A DNA stretch of 64,000 nt from an uncultured Clostridia bacterium (GTDB lineage Bacteria > Bacillota > Clostridia > Christensenellales > Borkfalkiaceae), in assembly GCA_947626685.1 (NCBI GenBank), contig CANQTD010000005.1, positions 1 through 64,000 on the forward strand, written 5' to 3'. A program made the translations under genes and the position numbers. Below, in pieces: positions 6,257 through 14,366 of the stretch (positions are counted from its first letter, which is position 1; every line of letters begins with the position of its first letter). A model generated the notes under the pieces. It was given only the letters and a program-made list of their open reading frames with translations. It was not told where the DNA came from and did not search any database.

Positions 6257-9200
6257 TTAAGAGGGAATTTTGCAAAGACGCAGGGCCCCACCGTAGCTGC
6301 CGTAGCCGTTCCAAGCGTCGTTGAACTCGTTGCACCATCCCGAGAAAAACAGCCCGTCTTCCGTGAACACCGTTCCTTCCCCGTTGAGATACTTTTGGAA
6401 CGCCCAAACCTGTCCGCGGTCGCTCGGAGGACCCCAATCGCGATATCTCGAACAATAGTACTCGGAATGATTCTTCACCTCGCTGGCGTCTTCTCCTTCC
6501 GCTTCCGAAAGTTTCCTGTTGGCCGTCGGGACGGCGAGTGCTTTCTCAGTGCTGTCCACTGATATTTTTGTGATCGATCCCGCATAGTACCCTTCCCCGT
6601 AACCGTTCGGAAGGGGCACGCTCGACTTCTTATAGCCGCTACTCGTCGCCGCATCAGTGTCGATCAAATGTGTGTAGTAAACATCCCTCGATTTGTTCCA
6701 ATAGATGCCGTTTACATTCGTCGCCTCAAACGCTGCATCGAGCCCGAATACTTTGATTTGCCCCGAATCCTTGTTGAAGCCGCTGTGGGTCGTAATTTCA
6801 TCCGTCGTGCCCGTGACGCCTTCCATTGTCTGCCCATCTTCTAAGCCGAGCATGTTGTATATGTCGGCCCTCGCAAAAAAGATCGATGCGAGCTTGACAA
6901 ACAGATCGCGATACATCCAATGGAACATGTGATATGTAGGATCCGTCGCCTTGATCATCTCCATGCCATCCGCCCAATCGACATAGGACAGAGTATAGTC
7001 TACGTCCGAAACGCTCCGCACTTTGATTTCGCTCGGATCGCGGCCCGTCAAATCGTCTTCCGCTTCGCTGTCCGCCTGTGTGTCATATGCCGAAGATAAA
7101 TACTTCGCGATCTGAACACTTCCGTAACCGTCGAATGCGGAATTGCTTGTCCACTTCTTGAACGCCGGATGGAGTTCATAGCCGAGGCTCTCGTCTCCGT
7201 CCTCGTAGAGCTTCACGCTCAACGCCTCCACTTCGCCGTCGTGGATGCGGTCGTAACGGAAGGACATCGGCGGGATTATGACGAACACATTTCCCTTTGC
7301 ATCCGTCGTTTGTTGGAAGTTGAAGAAGTCCTGCATCGCGGGATCGCTCAAAACAAAATCAATGAGATTTGCGCTTCCGCCCTGCGGAACGAGAGACAGC
7401 TTGACGCCGCTTGCGTCATATGTACGTTTCCAAACGGGATTGACGCTTCCCATGCCGCTCACGCCGTAAATTTTGCTTGTCGGCCTTTTTTGCATCAAAT
7501 TGCAAACGGGATCCCCCCATCCGCTTTCCGTCTTATTATAAACGTTGCCCGTCGCCGTGTCAAGATAGAAGTCGTTCGTTTTCCCCGTCGCCTCTTCCGG
7601 CTCTCCAAAATCGCTATACCATGTCGCGCCGTCGACTCCCTGCGTCCCTTGCGCAGTTACACCCGTGTCTTTCTCTCCGATGAACCAATGCCCATTTGCC
7701 CCGATATAAGGCATATTCTTGGCGCGCTCCTTCTCTGCCGCCGCCCTCTCTTCCTCGGCTCTGCCGCGTGCCGCTTCGCTCTCGGCACGCACAGCTTCGG
7801 CTGTGGCACGCTTACCTTCCTCCTCGTCCCGCTCCGTCTCGGCTTTCGCACGGGCTTCTTCGGCGGCCTCGCGCTTGACTTCAGCGTTGGATCTCGCCTT
7901 CTCCGCCGCATCCCGTTCTTTCTCCGCAGCTACTCTTGCCGCCTCGGCGGTTGCGCTGGCCCCCTCGGCGACCGCACGCTCCGTCTCTGCTTTCGCACGG
8001 TCCTTTTCTGCCGCAACGCGGTCCGCCTCGGCATTGCTACGCGTTTCCTCTGCGGCGGCGCGTTTGACTTCCGCCTTCTCCCTTTCCGTCTCTGCCGCCG
8101 CCCGCTGCTCTTCGGCACCGTTCCTGCTTTCTTCCGACTTCGCCCGAAGAGTCTCTTCCGTGGAACGCTCATTCTCCGCAATCACGCGGAGCTTCTCATT
8201 CTCAACGCGCGCCGCTTCTGCGGTATCGCGCCCGAGCTCCGCTGCATCTCTCGCCTGCTCAGCGGCACCGCGCGCTTCGTCTGCCTCATCGCGTTTTCCC
8301 TCTGCGACCTCCCGCGCCGTTTCTGCAGTATCACGCCTGCTCTCCGCGATCGCCCTTTCGCTCTCTGCGGTTGCACGCTCTTTCTCGGCTTTCTCGCGCT
8401 CGTTCTCGGCTGTCTCTCTGGCTCCTTCTGCCGCCGCCCTCTGAAGTTCTGCTGCCGCCCTCTTTTCCTCTTCTGCGGCGCGGAGCTTCTCGCTCTCTGA
8501 TCGGAAGTTCTCCGCCGCCACACGTTCGGTTTCAGCGGACGCACGTTCCTTATCGGCGGCGATCCTCGCGTTTTCGTGCTCGACGCGCTCTTCTTCGACG
8601 GATTCGCGCTTGCCCTCCGCGACTGCGCGCGCGGTTTCAGCCGCGCTCCTTTCTTGCTCTGCGTTGTTGCGCACTCCCTCTGCCGTAGATCTCGCTCCCT
8701 CCGCAATCACGCGCGTCTGCTCTGCGGCAACACGCCCGTTTTCGGCCTCTGCTCTCCCTTCTTCCGCCGCATCGCGCTGTCCTTCGGCTGTTTCCCTCAC
8801 GAGCTCCTCTCGTGCTCTGGAGGTCTCCGCTTCATCTCTCTTTTCCTCGGCGGCTGCGCGCTTGCTTTCGTCGGCCGCTCTTTGTACCTCCGCGGATTCG
8901 CGCTTTCCCTCTGCGACCGCACGGCCTTGTTCTGCGGCCGCTCTCGTCTGTTCTGCGGCTACGCGCGCTGTCTCCGTCTTTTCCCGCTGCGCTTCTGCCG
9001 CCGCCCGATTGCTCTCCGACGTCTTGCGACTCTCCTCGGCGGACACGCGAGCTGCCTCTGCCTCCGCTCTGCCGCTCTCCTGCTTTTCGCGGGCTTCCTC
9101 GCCCTGCTCGCGGGTTTTCTCTGCGGCCGTTCTTTCCTGCTCTGCCGCGGTCCTTTCCTGCTCTGCCGCGGTCCTTTCCTGCTCCGTCTCGATGCGGGCA

Positions 9201-9964
9201 TTCTCGGCTTCATCGCGAGCATTTTCCGCTTCTTCCCGAGAGGTCTCGGAGGCGGATCTTGCCTGCTCTGCCTCGACCCTCGCCGTCTCTGCTTCGGCTC
9301 TCTTCTCCTCTGCCTCAACGCGGCTCTGCTCCGCCTCGATGCGCTTATTATCGGACGCTTTGCGCTCCTCTTCGGCAGCGGCCCGCTGCTCTTCGGCGGT
9401 TCTCCTCTCATCCTCCGCTTCGACACGGCTCTGCTCGGCCTCTACGCGTCCGTTTTCGGCCTCCGTCGATTCATTCTCGAACTCGCGAAGATCCTGCAAG
9501 AGCTTGGAAAGGAGATCGTAGGTCTTTCCGTCCATGATGTCGGTGTATTTCGCGCCGCTCGCCTGAACATAGACGCGGAAACTCGCCGAGCGGATCAAGT
9601 AATTTGTCCCGTCCTCTTTTGCTCCCCAGACCATTGCATCGCAAAGAATGAATTCGTCGGGGATCTCGACCGCCCAAGCGTCCAGTGGCAGCGTGAAGGT
9701 GCCGTCCCCGTTGTCGACCCCGAGGAACGCCTTCGACTGCCCGTCTCCGCGTGCGACGCCGATGCCTACTTTCGTGACCGTACCATACTTTGCGTACGGG
9801 ATTTGCACGCCGTTGTCGGTCAACGTCACGAGAAAAAATCGGGAGTTGAAGTCCTCCTGCTTTGCGAAGATAGGCTTGACGTCGGTGGACTTATGCCCGA
9901 GCCCAACCGCGGGTCTATCTGCCGGCCGATCGATCGGAAGATTCAAAATTTCTTTGTATTCCAT
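6257..9964 (-). CDS. Giant receptor-binding tail protein, DGR target
   Basis: A 1,235-residue tail protein. Residues 1-140 resemble the N-terminal domain of BppU-type baseplate proteins that anchor to the tail. Residues about 163-747 are some 83 near-perfect heptads of the AAEQERT kind, a coiled-coil stalk that would be roughly 85-90 nm long if fully helical. Residues about 751-815 (NGHWFIGEKDTGV, then a GTQGVDGATW linker) resemble segments of Firmicutes phage fibres. Residues about 820-1235 form the globular tip, and its last 30 residues hold the DGR variable repeat. The tip should contact the host surface, so diversification would change adsorption specificity. The gene is the last large tail gene and starts 4 bp after its upstream neighbour. 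Confidence 0.9.
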   Translation of the reverse strand: MEYKEILNLPIDRPADRPAVGLGHKSTDVKPIFAKQEDFNSRFFLVTLTDNGVQIPYAKYGTVTKVGIGVARGDGQSKAFLGVDNGDGTFTLPLDAWAVEIPDEFILCDAMVWGAKEDGTNYLIRSASFRVYVQASGAKYTDIMDGKTYDLLSKLLQDLREFENESTEAENGRVEAEQSRVEAEDERRTAEEQRAAAEEERKASDNKRIEAEQSRVEAEEKRAEAETARVEAEQARSASETSREEAENARDEAENARIETEQERTAAEQERTAAEQERTAAEKTREQGEEAREKQESGRAEAEAARVSAEESRKTSESNRAAAEAQREKTETARVAAEQTRAAAEQGRAVAEGKRESAEVQRAADESKRAAAEEKRDEAETSRAREELVRETAEGQRDAAEEGRAEAENGRVAAEQTRVIAEGARSTAEGVRNNAEQERSAAETARAVAEGKRESVEEERVEHENARIAADKERASAETERVAAENFRSESEKLRAAEEEKRAAAELQRAAAEGARETAENEREKAEKERATAESERAIAESRRDTAETAREVAEGKRDEADEARGAAEQARDAAELGRDTAEAARVENEKLRVIAENERSTEETLRAKSEESRNGAEEQRAAAETEREKAEVKRAAAEETRSNAEADRVAAEKDRAKAETERAVAEGASATAEAARVAAEKERDAAEKARSNAEVKREAAEEARAKAETERDEEEGKRATAEAVRAESEAARGRAEEERAAAEKERAKNMPYIGANGHWFIGEKDTGVTAQGTQGVDGATWYSDFGEPEEATGKTNDFYLDTATGNVYNKTESGWGDPVCNLMQKRPTSKIYGVSGMGSVNPVWKRTYDASGVKLSLVPQGGSANLIDFVLSDPAMQDFFNFQQTTDAKGNVFVIIPPMSFRYDRIHDGEVEALSVKLYEDGDESLGYELHPAFKKWTSNSAFDGYGSVQIAKYLSSAYDTQADSEAEDDLTGRDPSEIKVRSVSDVDYTLSYVDWADGMEMIKATDPTYHMFHWMYRDLFVKLASIFFARADIYNMLGLEDGQTMEGVTGTTDEITTHSGFNKDSGQIKVFGLDAAFEATNVNGIYWNKSRDVYYTHLIDTDAATSSGYKKSSVPLPNGYGEGYYAGSITKISVDSTEKALAVPTANRKLSEAEGEDASEVKNHSEYYCSRYRDWGPPSDRGQVWAFQKYLNGEGTVFTEDGLFFSGWCNEFNDAWNGYGSYGGALRLCKIPS
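6276..6355 (-). repeat. DGR variable repeat (VR)
   Basis: Encodes about residues 1204-1230 of the receptor-binding protein, reading GWCNEFNDAWNGYGSY where the template would give EWNNEFNNAWNNYNNN. Substitutions against TR lie at 6295, 6297, 6300, 6301, 6306, 6307, 6319, 6333, 6334 and 6339: eight A-to-G and two A-to-T on the coding strand. The invariant 19 bp at its 3' end (6276-6294), with GGGGCCC, is the probable site where mutagenic homing starts. Confidence 0.95.
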
Positions 9965-9968
9965 AGAT

Positions 9969-10409
9969 TTACTCCTTTTTCTGTTTCAAAAATTTTCGTA
10001 ATTCTTCTGTCGCTTTTATCGCTTCTTGCAGCACATCTTCCGAAGCGGCGGCGACCTTTTTATAGTCCATATGCGTCGCTGCGATCGGGATCTCCACGGG
10101 CATCCACACGATTTTTTCGTTTTCGCTTTCGCTGTAAAATACGATCGTCGTCGCGCCCGCATATGTCATCGAAGCCGGAAGCGTGAATGTTTTTGTTGCT
10201 CCGCTTCCGTAAAGCTCCTGCGTGGCATATTCCCCCTTTGCGTTTCTCATGTACGCATATCGGCGAGAAAGTGGGCTGTCGGCATATCCCGGCGGATAGC
10301 GCACGCCGATCTCCGTCGCATTGTTCTCGCCCTCGACGATGCTATATCCCTGCCCCCACGCCACTTTTGCTTGTTTGTTTGGTAAAAGAGTGATATTGAT
10401 TTGAGCCAT
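9969..10409 (-). CDS. Phage baseplate/tail protein
   Basis: A 146-residue protein ending in a short coiled coil (about 120-146, EELRKFLKQKK). The body is beta-rich with the look of an upper-baseplate or fibre-attachment domain. Its position between two fibre-like genes and the giant receptor-binding protein suggests a baseplate or chaperone role. I do not recognise a named family. Confidence 0.6.
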   Translation of the reverse strand: MAQINITLLPNKQAKVAWGQGYSIVEGENNATEIGVRYPPGYADSPLSRRYAYMRNAKGEYATQELYGSGATKTFTLPASMTYAGATTIVFYSESENEKIVWMPVEIPIAATHMDYKKVAAASEDVLQEAIKATEELRKFLKQKKE

Positions 10410-10422
10410 TGCGCTTTCCCTC

Positions 10423-11529
10423 TTATATTGGATTTGCCTCCCATCCTAAGCGAAGTTTAATGATCCGCAAACAATAGTTGGATCTCTGGTTGTCGTGTCT
10501 TAGTTTCAAAATCAACTTACCATCAGTAGTAATTTGACCGTCTACGGCCGAATTCCATTCAGCGTTATGATAGCTTGTATAATTACATGATCCGATTGCC
10601 CCTGTTTGAAATAAAATCTCTCCCTTCGGTCTAAAAAATTCCGGGATGGTAAATGTCCACGAAGTATCCAGCCATTCTCTCGTTTCCGTCTCTGTCTCCA
10701 CCCCCGGAATACCTACTGTTTTCTCCCATCCGGAAGAAGGCACTTCATAATATGTTTCCAGCGACAGGAGGACATAGTTCCCTTGCCGATGGATCTCGTT
10801 CAAGACAGCTTCTCCGCCCTCCGGCAGTACGACTTTGCTGCTCCTGTGGCCTAAATCTTTGATCCGCTGGTATATGTCGTTAAAGTACCCCGCTATCGTT
10901 TTATCGCTTTTCCCTTCTGCATACAATGCGTTTTCCGAATGCACCGCACGCTCACTGTTAAGCGCATAGAGCGGCTGATTCCAAATATCGGCTCCCGGAA
11001 AGCTGGCTTCCCGGATCGATGATACCCCTCCATCCTCATTTATGGAAATTCTGGCAATGACCATTTGAAAAATCCCGTTTGGATTCAGGATCAAATTCTG
11101 CATGGTCGGTTTCCACAGCTTCACTCTATGTCCATCGTCTTCATATACGTTGCGAATTTCGATTTTTCCGACAGCTTCATCTGGATTGCCGAGATCCCAT
11201 TCAATGTATATATAAAATTCTTCGCCGAAGGATGAACTGTCGAGGCTAAAGTGCACCGTTTCTTCGCTGATGATGTCATAACCGTATGCCGTCGCCACAC
11301 CCGGACCCACGGTAATATCATCGGCAGTGACCCCTTCCACCCGCCAATTAAAGGAGGGGTTTTCTTCTCGCTCCGCCCCCGTCGGATCGCTATTCGAATA
11401 AAAACTGTTATATAACCTCCCCGTGTCGAATCCGCGGAGAAACCGAAGGGCCTCTGCTTGAAATCTCCCGTCTATCCGATTGATATTTTTTTCGGCATTA
11501 CCTGCCGCCGCCACTTTCAATCTTGCCAT
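10423..11529 (-). CDS. Phage tail/baseplate fibre protein, long paralogue
   Basis: A 368-residue protein whose first 200 residues are clearly related to the neighbouring 227-residue protein at 11533: both begin with RLKVAA-GNAEKNIN, followed by RFQAEALR, ATAYGYDIIS and PDEAVGKI. The extra 150 residues at the C-terminus form a second, beta-rich domain. It is probably a baseplate or receptor-contacting protein that arose by tandem duplication. There is no match to a named enzyme. Confidence 0.65.
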   Translation of the reverse strand: MARLKVAAAGNAEKNINRIDGRFQAEALRFLRGFDTGRLYNSFYSNSDPTGAEREENPSFNWRVEGVTADDITVGPGVATAYGYDIISEETVHFSLDSSSFGEEFYIYIEWDLGNPDEAVGKIEIRNVYEDDGHRVKLWKPTMQNLILNPNGIFQMVIARISINEDGGVSSIREASFPGADIWNQPLYALNSERAVHSENALYAEGKSDKTIAGYFNDIYQRIKDLGHRSSKVVLPEGGEAVLNEIHRQGNYVLLSLETYYEVPSSGWEKTVGIPGVETETETREWLDTSWTFTIPEFFRPKGEILFQTGAIGSCNYTSYHNAEWNSAVDGQITTDGKLILKLRHDNQRSNYCLRIIKLRLGWEANPI

Positions 11530-11532
11530 TTT

Positions 11533-12216
11533 TCAAAACCCCAGTCCTTCGAGCTTTGCATAAATATCGTTCAGACATTCTGCTATGGTCGACTCATATG
11601 TGCCCGTTCCCTCATATTTCGCATATGTTGAGTACTTTGTTTGATTGCAATTTTGGGCATATAACGGATGCTCGATTGTAGGCGTACCGAATACCCCCCA
11701 ACGAGTCTGATCGCTTATATCCCCCCGATAATTTATTCTGATGCGCCATAATATCATTTGATATATGCCGATCGGATTATTGATCAGATTGTCCTGCTTT
11801 GACGGCGTCCAATTTTCATTCACGCCATTATCGTGAATGTCGATCTTTCCAACAGCCTCGTCCGGATTACTGAAATCCCATTCGAGATAAACGTATATGT
11901 ATTTCTGCCCCGCCGAAGGAAGCATTGCAGTCAAATGCACGTTCTCATCGCTGATAATGTCGTAGCCGTATGCCGTAGCCATCCCGGGGAAAATGATGAT
12001 CTCTCCCGCTTTCGAATTCGTAAGATCGATGCCCCAATTATCTTGCATTTTTTCCGAACGTTTCGCGCCCGTTTTGTCGTCGTCCGAATAAAACGCATTC
12101 CAAAGGATCCCCACATCATATCCGCGAAGCAAGCGCAACGCTTCCGCCTGAAATCGCGGAACAATGACATTGATATTTTTTTCGGCGTTCCCCTCCGCCG
12201 CCACCTTCAGTCTCAT
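11533..12216 (-). CDS. Phage tail/baseplate protein, short paralogue
   Basis: A 227-residue protein corresponding to the N-terminal domain of the gene at 10423, with the same opening motif and the ATAYGYDIIS and NPDEAVGKID segments. Its ATG at 12216 overlaps the stop of the upstream Gp37-like gene (ATGA), so translation is coupled. It may share a baseplate scaffold with its paralogue while lacking the C-terminal domain. Confidence 0.65.
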   Translation of the reverse strand: MRLKVAAEGNAEKNINVIVPRFQAEALRLLRGYDVGILWNAFYSDDDKTGAKRSEKMQDNWGIDLTNSKAGEIIIFPGMATAYGYDIISDENVHLTAMLPSAGQKYIYVYLEWDFSNPDEAVGKIDIHDNGVNENWTPSKQDNLINNPIGIYQMILWRIRINYRGDISDQTRWGVFGTPTIEHPLYAQNCNQTKYSTYAKYEGTGTYESTIAECLNDIYAKLEGLGF

Positions 12217-13442
12217 GTCCCCCTCACTGCACGCATCGTCTGCATTTGAATGAGATCGGTGTAGTTGATCCTGATTTTTCCGAATATGAGCGTCACTTCA
12301 CTCGAGTCGCTGCTTTCCTTTCGGCCTGTATAAATCGATCTCCATACCCGTTCCGAATAGTCTTCTACGATGGCATCCCCCGCCATCATATCGTCCAACT
12401 CCGTAACGACCGTTATAGCGTCGCCGATCTTAAGATCCTTCGGCATCATGGCACTGTTCCGATCGATCTTGACGCTGATATAATGATTGAAATCGTTATA
12501 TCGGAGTGCATCCTCGGCGATCGTCTGTTCCGTTGCGCCATCATCGTTATCCGCATCAAATTCCGACACCGTGAGCTTATAGGGTTGAACGCGGTTGGGG
12601 GATGACGCGTCCATCGTCACCGTATTGTCTGAAAGCAGATACCACGTCGAGAGCAGCGTTTTTGTCTCGCTGTCGATCACTTGACACACCGTCGCGGCGG
12701 CCGCGCTGTCCTCCGTGTGCGTCACCGTCATGCCGTGTATGTTATTCTTTAGGATGTGCCCTTCCGTCGTATTGTGCGTAATAAATACGTCGATATATGC
12801 CCTTGACGTCTCAAAGACGAGCCGGAATTGTACGATGACATTATGCTTGTTGAAAAGATCTACCAGCCATGTCCGAAGATTTACCGTATTGCCCGTATAA
12901 TCCCAGATCGCCGGGACATTATACTTTCCGGACCCGTCCTTGCCGCCGCCGCTTGTCCTCACAACGATTGGCAGGCGTTTATATCTGTCGGTGTTCTTCG
13001 ATGCGTAATACGCCGCGATGATCCTTCCCGCCCCTTCGACGCCATCATATAGATAGCTGATCACAGGATCGTCCTCTCCTCCCGTCCCGTTGTCGCGCGT
13101 CGGGTTGAGCTCGGCTCCATCAAAAAGAGACAAAAGCGACTTATAAAGGATTTTCCTCTTCTCATTGTCGACGCTCGTAATGACGCCCACATCGTACGTC
13201 CCCGTATCGTCGATCAGCGCAATGATCTGCCCCGCGACAGCCCTCGTCTCTTCTGCAATATACACCGTGCTGTTATTCGCGACGGTGTAATCGCTATCGA
13301 TCTCGTATCTGATGGCAACGCCGCCCGCAGCATAGGTGAGGGTGTCGTAGTTCCAGAACTTGAATGTCCCCTCGTCCTGCGTCGGAAGATCCCAAGAATA
13401 CGCCTCTTTGAGTTCTGTAAATTTATAGGCGCGATATTGCAT
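12213..13442 (-). CDS. Gp37-like tail protein
   Basis: A 409-residue protein in the slot after the distal tail protein, where siphophages carry the tail-associated lysozyme/hub (Tal) or Gp37-like protein. It resembles the siphovirus ReqiPepy6 Gp37-like family in its middle part (VDLFNKHNVIVQFRL). I place the start at the ATG at 13442, overlapping the upstream stop (ATGA), rather than the TTG one codon earlier. No peptidoglycan hydrolase motif is visible. Confidence 0.7.
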   Translation of the reverse strand: MQYRAYKFTELKEAYSWDLPTQDEGTFKFWNYDTLTYAAGGVAIRYEIDSDYTVANNSTVYIAEETRAVAGQIIALIDDTGTYDVGVITSVDNEKRKILYKSLLSLFDGAELNPTRDNGTGGEDDPVISYLYDGVEGAGRIIAAYYASKNTDRYKRLPIVVRTSGGGKDGSGKYNVPAIWDYTGNTVNLRTWLVDLFNKHNVIVQFRLVFETSRAYIDVFITHNTTEGHILKNNIHGMTVTHTEDSAAAATVCQVIDSETKTLLSTWYLLSDNTVTMDASSPNRVQPYKLTVSEFDADNDDGATEQTIAEDALRYNDFNHYISVKIDRNSAMMPKDLKIGDAITVVTELDDMMAGDAIVEDYSERVWRSIYTGRKESSDSSEVTLIFGKIRINYTDLIQMQTMRAVRGT

Positions 13443-14350
13443 CAAAGCACCCTTACCTGTTCAATGAATGTGACTTCGATCTCAACGTCGGTCACCGTTC
13501 CTACGTTGAAAACGATTTGATTGTCCCCGTGATATAACTCGACAAAGTTTATATATTGAGGGTTCGGTTCTTGGAAATCGCTTACATCCTCAAAACTGTT
13601 CGGCGCGATCTCAATGACCGCACGTTGAGATGAAGGATTGCTGTCAACGATCAGCGTTCTGCCTGGTGCGAGCCCATAGCCCGCCATCCATTTTGCATAT
13701 TGACGATGATCCCCGCTTGATGCCACCCACTCAAGTCTTTCGAGCGGGGCTGTGCCCGTATTTTTGATTGAGACCGTGCATCCTATACGCGCGCCCGTGT
13801 TCTCGATATTGACATAGAATCTTCGCTCCGCTTGATAGAAATACGGATAGGAATACGAATAAACGTGCGCTTCGCCCTTTATCGTTGTCACGCTACTTGC
13901 CCGCGTCGTATCTCTACGCCACATGACGGAGAACGGCACGAATTCCATCGGACATACCCAATATCCCGTCTTCACATCCTGTTCGCCGCTTGACAGCTTT
14001 GTGATGCGCACTTTTTTGTACCACGGCCGCGCGAGCTGCATCGTTGGCGTGATGCGCCCCTCTGGGTCGTAATACAGCCGTAGAACGTTTGAATAATCCC
14101 CGACGAAATCCCCAAATGCCGCCATATGCTTCGGATCGCGAAAATACATTGTGCCCTTGATGGTAACCTGCTGCGGCTCGTCTTCCGTAACGATGAAGTC
14201 ATCTTTTATTCGCGAAAACGTGAGCTTCGTCTCGAAGCCCGTTCCGTCAAGCGCGGCAAAAAAGGAGGCTTGCTTTTCCCGTAGCAATCTTTGCGGCCGA
14301 AGATTCCAAACCTCCCCGGCATCGTTTTTCAGCCATAATGTGGGCCTCAT
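13442..14350 (-). CDS. Distal tail protein (Dit)
   Basis: A 302-residue protein directly after the tape measure gene, the standard place of Dit in siphophages. The N-terminal half, with GTMYFRDPKHMAAFGDFVG and a following FVPFSVMWRR segment, looks like the SPP1 gp19.1/Dit N-terminal ring domain; the C-terminal half is a beta-sandwich-like domain (IGCTVSIKNTGTAPL). Dit forms the hexameric hub joining tail tube and baseplate. Confidence 0.8.
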   Translation of the reverse strand: MRPTLWLKNDAGEVWNLRPQRLLREKQASFFAALDGTGFETKLTFSRIKDDFIVTEDEPQQVTIKGTMYFRDPKHMAAFGDFVGDYSNVLRLYYDPEGRITPTMQLARPWYKKVRITKLSSGEQDVKTGYWVCPMEFVPFSVMWRRDTTRASSVTTIKGEAHVYSYSYPYFYQAERRFYVNIENTGARIGCTVSIKNTGTAPLERLEWVASSGDHRQYAKWMAGYGLAPGRTLIVDSNPSSQRAVIEIAPNSFEDVSDFQEPNPQYINFVELYHGDNQIVFNVGTVTDVEIEVTFIEQVRVL

Positions 14351-14366
14351 GCCTGCCTCCTCTTTC

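Noticed and set aside
8576-10186. Long + strand frames opposite the coiled-coil region
   Set aside because: They mirror the 21-bp periodicity of the heptad repeats on the other strand and carry no start signals.
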